The notes beneath the pieces were generated by a model. The model did no database searches. It was not told the origin of the DNA and saw nothing but the letters and a program-made list of their open reading frames with translations. The position numbers were made by a program, and so were the translations under genes. A DNA stretch of 64,000 bases, taken from NCBI GenBank assembly GCA_021604865.1, contig BQJU01000029.1, positions 1 to 64,000 of the forward strand, in the 5' to 3' direction. This DNA comes from Saprospiraceae bacterium (lineage in GTDB: Bacteria; Bacteroidota; Bacteroidia; Chitinophagales; Saprospiraceae). Numbering within the stretch: the stretch's first letter is position 1; each line of letters begins with the position of its first letter. Of the stretch, positions 44,661 through 53,048 are shown one piece after another.

Positions 44661-46964
44661 TATAAATGATTTTTTAATTTCTTGTATCTGATACCAAACC
44701 AATTGTCCAAAGGAAATATTTTCATCATTCGGTGACAATTGCTGGTGAAAATAGAGCTCACAATCTGCCTTCAAGTGATGGATGATCAAATCCACCAATA
44801 GGCCATTTTGAAAAACTCCTCCACTAAAAGCGATCTTATTAATTTTCAGATTATTGGCGACTATTTTTATCAATTTCGCCAAAGAAAAATGAAACTTGGC
44901 CGCAATAAAGTCAACAGGTTTTCCCTTCCGCAAATCCATTACAATATTGGTCATCAAAGTCTTGGTTGGAATGCGGTAATAATGTGCTCCTTCCATGAAA
45001 TAACTGGCAGAAAAATCCAGGCCATTCTTTTTAAAATATTGCAAGGCCATCGTTTCTAATTTCATCGCAGCTTCACCTTCAAAAGTTTGCACATCCATCA
45101 CCCCCAACAAGGAGGCAACAGCATCAAAAATGCGCCCAACACTCGAGGTTTGCAACCGGTTTTCTTTTTGCAATAATTTGGCATAAATCTGCCATTCCGT
45201 TTCGGTGAACTTTTCTTTTAAAAGGGCTTCCGCACCCATCACATCCCAACAAGCCGAAAGGGCAGAAATCCGGGGTTCTTTCGGCATCTTATCTCCCAGG
45301 ATGAAATCAAAATAATCGAAATGATAACACCGTAAAAAATCGCAATTTTCATATTTAAAAAACTCGCCGCCCCAAATCTGCTCATCATCCCCCAAGCCCG
45401 TTCCGTCCCAAATGATACCCAATACGGGTTCTTTAGTATGCAATAAATTGTGTTCGCCTAAAATCGCTCCAAAATGGGCAATGTGATGTTGTACTTGTTT
45501 AAAGTGGGCCCCCAATTCTTCCGATAAATGTTGTCCATATCGGGTAGAAGGATATTCCGGATGTTTATCGCTTAGAATAATTTCCGGTTTTGAATGAAAT
45601 AATTTCAACAGATATTGGGCGGTATGTCGATAATTTTCCTGCGTATCATAATGCTCCAAATCTCCTAAATATTGGCTGATGTAGGCATTCCCTTGATGCA
45701 AAAGACTAAAGGTACTTTTTAGCATTGCCCCCGTTGCCAAAATGTTTTTCTTCGGTGGTTCCAGCGCAGCATTAATATAGGTTGGTGCCAATCCTCTCGA
45801 ACGGCGGATGATAATTTGCTGCCCTTTAAATGGCGTAAATTTGAGCACACTATCATCCTGAGGCAGGACTATTCCCCGATTGTTGATCAGCATAAAATCG
45901 GCAATTTGAGGGAGCTCTGTAAGGGCCTTTTCATCCTGGAAGATGATGGGTGAATTGCTGATGTTTCCGCTGGTTGCAACGATGGCTCTGCCAAATTTTT
46001 GCAACAATAAATCGTAAAGTGGAGTGTATGGCAGCATAGCCCCCACCTGATGCAGTCCAGGCGCAATCGCTGTAGCTACTATGGAAGAATTGGCTCCCTG
46101 CTTCAATGCCAAAAGCACAATCGGTGCAATATGATTGCTGAGTGCCGCTGCGGCTTGATCATTTACATCCGCCACTATTTGCATAGAGGAAATATCCGGA
46201 AACATCAATGCAAAAGGTTTGTCAGGCCGGTGTTTCCGCTTGCGCAATTCCAGAATAGCCGCTTCATTTTGCGCATCACAGGTCAATAAATATCCGCCAA
46301 TGCCCTTGATAGCTACTATTTTTCCATCTTGCCAAAAACCTACAACCGAATCAATTATGCGTTCCTGATTACCTGCAATCTTCCGCCGTTTCGAATCGAA
46401 TAATGTCAATTCAATGGGACAATCCGGACAGGAATTGGTTTGTGAATAATAGCGTCTATCCAATGGATTTTCATATTCATCACTGCAACGCTGACACATC
46501 TGAAAAGTATGCATCGTTGTATTTTCCCGATCATAAGGCAATTGATGCACAATAGCATAACGGGGACCACAATTGGTGCAGGTAATAAATGCATAACCCT
46601 GTCTACGGTTATGATCAGCCTGTAATTCTGCTCTGCAATCGGCACATAAAGCAAAATCGGGGGTGAGCAACAATTTTGTTTCACCGGAGATTTGGCTGTG
46701 AATAATCTGAAAATTTTCAAAGAACTTTTGCGCTGTTTGAAAAATATGATGGCCGGTAATGCAAGCGAGAACCGGTGCTTTTTTCAATAGATCATCACAA
46801 AATGCTGTTGCATTATTTGCTTCGGCATTGAATTCAATATGAACGCCATCAATTGAGTTATTCACCCAGCCATTTAAGCCATATTCTTTAGCTAATAAAA
46901 AAACGTAAGGGCGAAACCCTACCCCTTGTACCTGGCCCTGAATATGAATATGCCAGGTTTTCAT
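44637..46964 (-). CDS. hypF: HypF, carbamoyltransferase
   Basis: A 775-aa protein with all four family parts: acylphosphatase domain (~1-90; VQGVGFRPYVFLLAKEYGLNGWV), two C4 zinc fingers (CADCRAEL...CTNC; CQRCSDEY...CPDC, ~110-185), a YrdC-like domain (~205-390; GIGGYLLTCDA) and a Kae1-like carbamoyltransferase domain (HHIAHFGAILGEH; GIIWDGTGLGDDEQIWGGE; AFSGGVFQNGLL). It makes the thiocarboxamide on HypE from carbamoyl phosphate. ATG overlaps the hypB TGA (TGATG). The final seven residues come from MITE copy 3 and are not native. Confidence 0.96.
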   Translation of the reverse strand: MKTWHIHIQGQVQGVGFRPYVFLLAKEYGLNGWVNNSIDGVHIEFNAEANNATAFCDDLLKKAPVLACITGHHIFQTAQKFFENFQIIHSQISGETKLLLTPDFALCADCRAELQADHNRRQGYAFITCTNCGPRYAIVHQLPYDRENTTMHTFQMCQRCSDEYENPLDRRYYSQTNSCPDCPIELTLFDSKRRKIAGNQERIIDSVVGFWQDGKIVAIKGIGGYLLTCDAQNEAAILELRKRKHRPDKPFALMFPDISSMQIVADVNDQAAAALSNHIAPIVLLALKQGANSSIVATAIAPGLHQVGAMLPYTPLYDLLLQKFGRAIVATSGNISNSPIIFQDEKALTELPQIADFMLINNRGIVLPQDDSVLKFTPFKGQQIIIRRSRGLAPTYINAALEPPKKNILATGAMLKSTFSLLHQGNAYISQYLGDLEHYDTQENYRHTAQYLLKLFHSKPEIILSDKHPEYPSTRYGQHLSEELGAHFKQVQHHIAHFGAILGEHNLLHTKEPVLGIIWDGTGLGDDEQIWGGEFFKYENCDFLRCYHFDYFDFILGDKMPKEPRISALSACWDVMGAEALLKEKFTETEWQIYAKLLQKENRLQTSSVGRIFDAVASLLGVMDVQTFEGEAAMKLETMALQYFKKNGLDFSASYFMEGAHYYRIPTKTLMTNIVMDLRKGKPVDFIAAKFHFSLAKLIKIVANNLKINKIAFSGGVFQNGLLVDLIIHHLKADCELYFHQQLSPNDENISFGQLVWYQIQEIKKSFIRVVSQGA

Positions 46965-47686
46965 CAGGCAACGACTTCATTGTTGGCTTCCTTTTTTTCT
47001 TTTACCTTTTCCAGCAACCAGTTGCACCATTCCTCAATGCCGGTGTTTTGTGTACTGGAAACCTCCAATACTTTAATATCTGGATTGATGTCTCTGGCAT
47101 CTGCTACGACCGCATCCACAGAAAACGGCAGATAGGGCAACAAATCAACTTTAGAAACCAACATCATTTCGCTGGTCAGAAACATCCGTGGATATTTTTT
47201 GGGTTTATCGTCGCCCTCCGTGGTAGCAATCAGCGTCACCCGATAATCTTCCCCCAAATCAAAGGAAGCCGGACAAACCAAATTGCCTACATTTTCAACG
47301 ATCAATAAATCGACCCCATCGAGATTCATGCTATCCATAGCCTGCCATATCATTTGTGCTTCAAGGTGGCAAATCCCACCGGTCACAATCTGCAAGGCAT
47401 CCGCTCCGGCTTCCCGCAGACGGTCGGCATCTCGTTCGGTTTCCAGATCGCCTACCAAGATTTTCATTTTTACCTGATCACCAATACGCCGCGCCGTTTC
47501 TTGGAGGAGCGTCGTCTTTCCACTTCCAGCTGAAGACGTAATATTGATCATTAAAATGTTTTGTTTAGCCATCTGTTTACGGATGCTTTCCGCTACAAAA
47601 TCATTGGCTTTTAACAAATGCATCGTGGTATTATCACAGGTAACCGTTCCCCTGGCAGCTTTGGTTGATTTTTGAATTTTATTCAT
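46964..47686 (-). CDS. hypB: HypB, Ni-insertion GTPase
   Basis: A 240-aa SIMIBI GTPase: P-loop SSAGSGKTTLLQE (~51-63), switch region GDLETERDADR, metal site GGICHLEA (Cys-His pair shared by HypB proteins), base-recognition region VSKVDLL. No N-terminal His-rich stretch, so it cannot store nickel and probably relies on HypA and the permease. Starts ~190 bp after hypA; that gap contains no clear promoter. Confidence 0.95.
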   Translation of the reverse strand: MNKIQKSTKAARGTVTCDNTTMHLLKANDFVAESIRKQMAKQNILMINITSSAGSGKTTLLQETARRIGDQVKMKILVGDLETERDADRLREAGADALQIVTGGICHLEAQMIWQAMDSMNLDGVDLLIVENVGNLVCPASFDLGEDYRVTLIATTEGDDKPKKYPRMFLTSEMMLVSKVDLLPYLPFSVDAVVADARDINPDIKVLEVSSTQNTGIEEWCNWLLEKVKEKKEANNEVVA

Positions 47687-47875
47687 GAATTAACTTTTGC
47701 AGTTTGAGTGCATATTTATGGTTCAAGAGTTGGTCTCCATATATGCTCTTATTAAAAAAGACCGTTCAAAATCAATTTCTACCAAGTTAAGCATCAGATT
47801 TTGATTAGTGAAGCAATTCTATGGTTTAGAAAACTTTTTCTTTTCAAGAGCATCTTTGAAGGTCAATCTTTTGTG

Positions 47876-48241
47876 TTAAGGAGAGGTTTCGGCTTCCGTA
47901 TCAAAGTGCACCTGATGAATGAGCAATTCGGTACCTTTGACTACATTATTGTTAGGAATGCCACATTGAGCGCAGGCAAATTTGTAATTTTCGATAGTGG
48001 TATTGGCATCACAAGCTGCACAATAGATCTCGATAGCTACCGTTTCCACATTTAGTTTGACACCCTGGAATTTTTCTTCTGCACTGGTCACCGCTTCAAA
48101 GGCATTTTGCATCAGTAAAGGTTCCACATTCGACAACATGCCTACCTTCAGATCAATGGCGGTCAGTGTTCCAAGTTCTTCTTTTGAAAATTCCTCCTCC
48201 AGGGTATTAAAAATACTTCTGACTAGTGATATTTCATGCAT
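47876..48241 (-). CDS. hypA: HypA, nickel chaperone
   Basis: A 121-aa protein. MHEISLVRSI carries the N-terminal His2 Ni ligand and Glu3. A zinc loop is formed by CAAC and CAQC (~74-77 and ~91-94). It delivers Ni2+ with HypB to the apo large subunit. Starts 12 bp after the TPR gene, so the hydrogenase and hyp genes are probably one transcript from that point on. Confidence 0.96.
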   Translation of the reverse strand: MHEISLVRSIFNTLEEEFSKEELGTLTAIDLKVGMLSNVEPLLMQNAFEAVTSAEEKFQGVKLNVETVAIEIYCAACDANTTIENYKFACAQCGIPNNNVVKGTELLIHQVHFDTEAETSP

Positions 48242-48253
48242 TTGTCAACTGAG

Positions 48254-49786
48254 TTATTGTGCTGCAACAGCTTCTTTGAGTTTCGCCAGCATCTCGAGGT
48301 GTCTATCCGCCTCTTCCAGCATGCTTGTTTCTTTTACTAAAACCTTTACCTCTTGTGCTTTGGCCAACATGTCGCTATAACGATCCTTGTTAAATCCTTC
48401 ACCGGCATTGCTGACGTTCCAACTGGCTTCTAAAAAATTGAGCAAAGAAATGGCCCTTTCATAAGGATGGTTTTCCGTGCGCACACTTAATGCTTCTCCA
48501 TAATAGAAAATGGCTTTGTCATAATTATCGGAGTGAATGGCCGGTGGAAATTTCATCAGCGCATTACCAAAATTATTACAAATCATACCATATTCATAAG
48601 GATGGGTTGTTTTGGTATAGAAATTCAATGCCTCTTGAAAAGAAGCCGAAGACACTCCTGCCCAGATCCCCCGCTTTTTGTCTTCGGCAGGCATTTCTGC
48701 ATACAATATGGCTAGGTTGTGATGAATATCTGCAAAGACATCAGGCGTGACATCTTGACGGAATATTTTCAGGGCCAGTTGGTAGGCATCAATGGCCGGT
48801 TTGAAAAATTGAGGATTGCCATTTTGAGCCCAGGTATATAACAAAGTGCCTTTCCGTAGGTGGGCATTTCCGGCAAGTTCCTCCAGTTCTTCTTCTTCAA
48901 AGAGGCTGATCGCCTTGGTAATATATCCCAGGGATTCCGTAAAGCTTTCTGAAATATTGGCGATGTGTGCTGCATCAACGTACAACAAACCAGCTTCTGC
49001 TTTGCGATCGTTTTTTTCAAAATACTGCAACACTTCCCATAAAGTATCCTTCAATCTTGCCAATAACCCGGTATCATAAGGTACGGTCAGTTTTTTCATC
49101 CAAACATTGGTCAGGACCACTTTTAAGCCATATTTAGCATCTTCGGAAATGGCTTCTTCGATACTGGTTTCCAACATGTTTATGGCCTGCTCCAATTCAC
49201 CGGCGTCGAGCAATAAGGTTGCGAAGTGTTTGACACTAAATGCCTTATATTCACTATTTGGCGCCAGGTCTAAGGCTTTTTGATAAAAATCTGCCACTTC
49301 AGAAAAGGAAATCTGCTCGTCCAGGTAACCATAATGCCTGACGGTGGCAGCATTGTGTTGAACGCGGTACCATTCGAAAGCATCAGTCTGCCCCTGAGGT
49401 TTCAACAGTTCGGCCAATACTTCGGCTTCTATCTGGTAGCCATGTTGCAATCGATTGACCATGCCAATATCAAATTGTAGCTGTTCATTATCTTTGAGAT
49501 AAGACCAGGCTTTTTCTCCATTGCCCAATTTACTGAACACCAGTCCAAGCAGCTGTTCCTTATCAAAATCTAATGGATTGGGAAGCAAATATGGAGGGCC
49601 AACATTGTGCCAATCAATAGGCTGCAAAATGCCTTTTGAATTCACAATCAAACTGTTTCCGCTCGACTCCGGAACGACCTCCATGGAATCAAAAACGCTA
49701 ACCAACTCGGAAAGGCGATCCACAGCATTAATTATTTCGTTTACAGTCTCTATCTTTTCAGTTGTCGCAAAAATGGAAAACATCAT
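48254..49786 (-). CDS. TPR protein of the hydrogenase locus
   Basis: A 510-aa cytosolic protein with no signal. About eight TPR-like helical hairpins from ~150 to 480 (FYQKALDLAPNSEYKAFSV; AIDAYQLALKIF; AIFYYGEALSVR). The N-terminal ~100 residues are a distinct, non-TPR region (NSLIVNSKGILQPIDWHNVGPPYLLPNP). It overlaps the end of the 107-aa gene by 29 nt, so translation is coupled. Probably a docking or assembly protein for the hydrogenase; no catalytic residues were recognised. Confidence 0.8.
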   Translation of the reverse strand: MMFSIFATTEKIETVNEIINAVDRLSELVSVFDSMEVVPESSGNSLIVNSKGILQPIDWHNVGPPYLLPNPLDFDKEQLLGLVFSKLGNGEKAWSYLKDNEQLQFDIGMVNRLQHGYQIEAEVLAELLKPQGQTDAFEWYRVQHNAATVRHYGYLDEQISFSEVADFYQKALDLAPNSEYKAFSVKHFATLLLDAGELEQAINMLETSIEEAISEDAKYGLKVVLTNVWMKKLTVPYDTGLLARLKDTLWEVLQYFEKNDRKAEAGLLYVDAAHIANISESFTESLGYITKAISLFEEEELEELAGNAHLRKGTLLYTWAQNGNPQFFKPAIDAYQLALKIFRQDVTPDVFADIHHNLAILYAEMPAEDKKRGIWAGVSSASFQEALNFYTKTTHPYEYGMICNNFGNALMKFPPAIHSDNYDKAIFYYGEALSVRTENHPYERAISLLNFLEASWNVSNAGEGFNKDRYSDMLAKAQEVKVLVKETSMLEEADRHLEMLAKLKEAVAAQ

Positions 49787-50081
49787 AGTTTGTTTTTAAG
49801 GTGCCCCGTGAATCTTTTCGAATGCCGCGTTGCAGAATTTCAGCAAAAGTCAACGCTTTTTTTTCTGAATGATAAGTATCTATTTTCCGGCAAATAAATC
49901 TAAATGGATTCGCAATATCTACATAAATCATCGTCAAATGCCACAGGCTTTTTCTTTCTTCCAGGTAGTATATTACCTCGGTATTTCTCAACCAGCTGTC
50001 TTCTTCCAATAAGTGCATGTCGGATTTGTTACCCGAGGTTTCACTGACGATCGGAAATGGCAGGTCAGATGAAATACGCAT
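49758..50081 (-). CDS. Small conserved hydrogenase-locus protein, paralogue 1
   Basis: A 107-aa protein, no TM. It shares a pattern with the 118-aa protein at 56044-56400: D-SWLRNTEVI..ERK..W.L, FRFICRKI, then KDSRGTLKTNYDVFHFC near the end. Both end in -F-x-x-C- plus two residues. The family has no function known to me. Its position between the 122-aa gene and the TPR gene, and a second copy next to the TetR genes, tie it to the hydrogenase. Confidence 0.75.
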   Translation of the reverse strand: MRISSDLPFPIVSETSGNKSDMHLLEEDSWLRNTEVIYYLEERKSLWHLTMIYVDIANPFRFICRKIDTYHSEKKALTFAEILQRGIRKDSRGTLKTNYDVFHFCDN

Positions 50082-50099
50082 AATTTTTTTTCTTAAAGG

Positions 50100-50222
50100 G
50101 TCGAGTTTCAGGGGTCGAGTTTCAGGGGTCAGGGGTCAGGCTCCATATATCCCGCCCCCTGACACCTGACACCTGACCCCTGAAACCTGACTCCTGACCC
50201 CCTGACTCCTGAAACCTAATTC
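50100..50222. repeat. CTGAC/CAGGGGTCA short repeats
   Basis: A degenerate mix of caggggtc words (50100-50140) and cctgac/cctgaaa words (50155-50222): ~15 copies of CCTGA(C/A)-type heptads in inverted halves, able to fold into a long stem. The same kind of wording (cctgacacttgccccctgacac) occurs at 23670-23716. No coding role. Confidence 0.65.
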
Positions 50223-50228
50223 CTGGCA

Positions 50229-50597
50229 CTACAATTTCACATTCAATATGCCTAAACCGGGCTGTAATTCATAATTCAACTCACGGTCAGTATCATCCAG
50301 TTGGTTGTCAATTATCATCTCATGCAGGGCAATCGCTTTATCTCCTTTCAAATTCCGGTCTTTCAACATGTGCTGACTAGCCTTATGTAATTTTTTAAAC
50401 AATTCATCGCTCACCGGTGCAAGCAAAAGTGATTTTTTATCCGCATAATAAACAGCATAGGCATTATGATCATCACCAAAAATCTGCTCGACAATTTCAT
50501 GATCAATCTGCAAATGGGAAGCCTTCAACCGAAGGAATCCTTTCGATTGCTCTTTTTCCTGCTCCGGAGGTTTAAAATTTGGTGGCGGGATAAACAT
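50229..50597 (-). CDS. Hypothetical 122-aa protein in hydrogenase operon
   Basis: A soluble protein; N-terminal proline/glutamate-rich leader (MFIPPPNFKPPEQEKE), then a mixed alpha/beta domain (YAVYYADKKSLLLAPVSDELFKKLHKASQHML) and a C-terminal acidic part ending ILNVKL. No Cys residues. It follows the maturation endopeptidase gene; family B copy 3 fills the gap. Unrecognised family. A structural or targeting accessory is possible. Confidence 0.7.
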   Translation of the reverse strand: MFIPPPNFKPPEQEKEQSKGFLRLKASHLQIDHEIVEQIFGDDHNAYAVYYADKKSLLLAPVSDELFKKLHKASQHMLKDRNLKGDKAIALHEMIIDNQLDDTDRELNYELQPGLGILNVKL

Positions 50598-50615
50598 AGA
50601 TCAACAATTTTAACT

Positions 50616-50711
50616 CTAAGGGCTTGTTTTGAAGTCGGCTTTTGTAGCGTAAAGTATCATCGAAAGAGGGATTCTTTGCAGCCAAATCGTTGGCCGCCAA
50701 ACATCTCTAAG
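50616..50711. repeat. Dispersed repeat family B, copy 3 (short)
   Basis: ~96 bp between the 122-aa gene and the endopeptidase gene. Ends CTAAGGGCTTGTTTTGAAG and GGCCGCCAAACATCTCTAAG; the inside shares gtatcatcgaaa...tctttgcagcc with copies 1 and 2. More diverged than those. Confidence 0.75.
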
Positions 50712-50716
50712 ACGAT

Positions 50717-51214
50717 TCAATGCACCTCTAATTCCTCTAATAACAAATTTACAACTTTATCACCTCCCTTCATTGCAGCATCTGTCATGCCGACATTAAA
50801 CCGAATATCATCGATAGCAATAAGGTAAACCTCAATGTTTTCAGGATAATCATCACCCAGCATTTTTTTTGCATAGGAAAGTGCCTGGTCCCATTTCAAG
50901 CTGTGCAGGAATACCATTGGATCATCCTGGATTTGAGCGTCTATTTCCGAGGCTGGTAATTTGAAGATAGTACCTACAGCCTCACCGGAATTAAGAACGG
51001 CATCGATCAGGATTATCCTGGGATGTCCTTGTAATTTGAACAAGATTTCAAATGCAGCAGTCCCCATGTCGAAAATGCTGATGTTTTCTGGCTCTCCCAG
51101 CTTCTCTTTTAATTTTTCAATCACATAAATACCCACGCCATCATCTTCCCGTACGGGGTTGCCAAAACCAAGCACTGCTATTTTTCCCAAAGTTGTATTC
51201 GTACTTATTGTCAT
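50717..51214 (-). CDS. HyaD/HybD-type hydrogenase maturation endopeptidase
   Basis: A 165-aa M52 peptidase: LGFGNPVREDDGVG at ~14-27 (the Ni-sensing acidic residue), IFDMGTAAFEILF (~56-68; Asp ligand), and HSLKWDQAL (~99-107; His ligand). It cleaves the C-terminal tail of the large subunit once Ni is in place; the matching tail of 15 residues is present in hhyL. Unlike the adjacent structural genes it lies beyond a strong terminator (51288-51318), so it may have its own promoter or depend on read-through. Confidence 0.92.
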   Translation of the reverse strand: MTISTNTTLGKIAVLGFGNPVREDDGVGIYVIEKLKEKLGEPENISIFDMGTAAFEILFKLQGHPRIILIDAVLNSGEAVGTIFKLPASEIDAQIQDDPMVFLHSLKWDQALSYAKKMLGDDYPENIEVYLIAIDDIRFNVGMTDAAMKGGDKVVNLLLEELEVH

Positions 51215-51247
51215 GCCTCAATTTAGTAAAAATTTCCTGTTATTGTT

Positions 51248-51400
51248 CAGAGCATGTTTGTTTGAAGACCAAACACGTGCTCAAAAAAATGCCCGTCAGC
51301 TCGACGTTGACGGGCATTATACCTAAAACCAAGAATTCTACGTGCCTTCCGAAGAAAGCTTCAGCGCAAGCGTAAGTTTGACCTCCAAACATGCACTAAA
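51248..51400. repeat. Dispersed repeat family B, copy 4
   Basis: ~150 bp between hhyL and the endopeptidase gene: CAGAGCATGTTTG...at the left, gacCTCCAAACATGCACTAAA at the right. It contains an intrinsic-terminator hairpin, so in this copy the interior was replaced or has diverged. Confidence 0.75.
51283..51318 (-). terminator. Intrinsic terminator after hhyL
   Basis: On the minus strand a perfect 11-bp stem, AATGCCCGTCA / TGACGGGCATT (51318-51308 and 51298-51288, loop of 9), is followed by seven T (51289-51283). Textbook Rho-independent layout. It lies ~85 bp past the hhyL stop and ~70 bp before the endopeptidase ATG. Confidence 0.8.
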
Positions 51401-51402
51401 TC

Positions 51403-52998
51403 TTATAATTTAAATTTCGCCAGTTGTTTACCCGTCTTGTTGTCATGTGCATGCACCGTACAAACAAGACAAGAGTCAAATGAACGAGCAACCATGCCCA
51501 CTTCAACTGGGTCATGTGGATCCTCGATTTCTGTGCCTTCCAATGCCGATTCAATTGGACCAGGATTACCATCTTTATCATTCGGACCTACGTTAAAAGT
51601 AGTAGGTGCAACGATTTGATAATTTTCGATAACCCCATTTTTGATTTTAATCCAATGAGCCAAGGCACCACGGGCAGCTTCAGTAGCTCCCCATCCTATT
51701 CCATCTCTCTCTGTTGGTTTGATGTAGAACTCATCATCCAACCGAACTTGGCTCAACCACTCATTCATCATCATATAGAGCCTTGGTGCTTCATGCATCC
51801 TGGAAAGTACCCGGGTGAATACTGATGGCCCTAATTTTTCCATAATATCACCAAATAGCGGGTCGCGGAATTGGTGTTCTTTATTTGCTGGGTTAGCAGC
51901 CATAATGACCCTTGCTAAAGGTCCAGTTTCTGCAGCATGCCCCATAAAGCGGGGAGATTTTGCCCAACTGTATTTATCACCTACATTTACGTTATGTAGA
52001 TTTTTGATATCCGTTGACGTAGTAGGTATGGGCTCGTCAAATGGATGCAAGCCGTCAGTCTGGTTTTCATACCAGGCGTGTTTTACATCCTCCGAAACCA
52101 ATTTTTGATCTGCATCATAATATTTCTTGCCATCCCAAAAACCAGACGGGCTAATGGTAGCAGGATTTCTACCCTCTATCGTCGGCTTATTGTACATGTC
52201 TTTGTGCAGGTAGGTTCCCCAAGCGAGGAATTTACCTACTCCCTGACCAAATTTGTCTAATCCAAATTCCAAACCGGCACGGAGGAATAAACCCAAATCG
52301 CTATTGCGGTGTGATTCATTTTCTTCCAGCCAGGCCATCATATCATCCCAGGACTTGATTTGCATATACCGCTCGATAGAACAACCCAACCAAATAGGTT
52401 CCAGCCAATCATTGCGAAATTGATTCATAATCGCATGGGCACGGGTAATGTCTTTTAAGGTAGGTGCACACATCACTCCACCGGGAATCATATAACTAGA
52501 GTGCGGCCATTGGCCACCAAATAAGGCATATACTTCCACCGGACGACCACTGGCGGTAACGCCCTTTTGGAACGAGGTACCCACGTATGCCGCAAACCTT
52601 TTTACAACTTCCTGATACAGGGGTTTGTTGGCAAATTTTTTATTCGCCATATCGGTAGCAAAAATGGCATAAAACCATCTTGGGATACTTTGAGAAGTTT
52701 CAGCTGCCTGACCAATAGACCGCATCAAAAGTGCATTGGGTGGTAAAGTTGTTTTCCAGGCTACATCCAATGCGGAGGATGCACAATATAGGTGAGAACC
52801 ACCACAAATCCCACATGCACGCGGGGTCACAATCAGTCCGGCTTGTGGATCCTTTCCAGCGAGGATTTTTTCAAATCCGCGAAACATTGCTGCCTGAGTA
52901 TGTGCACGGGTAACCACCCCATTTTCCATATAGACTTTCACATCCAAATCTCCTTCTACCCGTCCGACCGGTGATATATTCAGTTCTTTTAAAGCCAT
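51403..52998 (-). CDS. hhyL: [NiFe]-hydrogenase large subunit, group 1h-like
   Basis: A 531-aa protein. N-terminal L1 motif RACGICGGSH has Cys62 and Cys65; the C-terminal L2 motif DSCLVCTVH has Cys510 and Cys513 with His516 as the cleavage site, leaving a 15-residue tail (AHDNKTGKQLAKFKL). The four Cys bind Ni and bridge Fe. DSC in place of the common DPC, the short N-terminus (MALKELNISPVGRVEGD) and no membrane-type partner fit the group 1h (actinobacterial high-affinity) family; the subgroup needs a tree. It would oxidise H2 to protons and electrons. 42 bp after hhyS1. Confidence 0.95.
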   Translation of the reverse strand: MALKELNISPVGRVEGDLDVKVYMENGVVTRAHTQAAMFRGFEKILAGKDPQAGLIVTPRACGICGGSHLYCASSALDVAWKTTLPPNALLMRSIGQAAETSQSIPRWFYAIFATDMANKKFANKPLYQEVVKRFAAYVGTSFQKGVTASGRPVEVYALFGGQWPHSSYMIPGGVMCAPTLKDITRAHAIMNQFRNDWLEPIWLGCSIERYMQIKSWDDMMAWLEENESHRNSDLGLFLRAGLEFGLDKFGQGVGKFLAWGTYLHKDMYNKPTIEGRNPATISPSGFWDGKKYYDADQKLVSEDVKHAWYENQTDGLHPFDEPIPTTSTDIKNLHNVNVGDKYSWAKSPRFMGHAAETGPLARVIMAANPANKEHQFRDPLFGDIMEKLGPSVFTRVLSRMHEAPRLYMMMNEWLSQVRLDDEFYIKPTERDGIGWGATEAARGALAHWIKIKNGVIENYQIVAPTTFNVGPNDKDGNPGPIESALEGTEIEDPHDPVEVGMVARSFDSCLVCTVHAHDNKTGKQLAKFKL

Positions 52999-53048
52999 TT
53001 TTTTTAATTTAAGAATTGTAAGTGAATAAATTCTATACTATGCTACTT

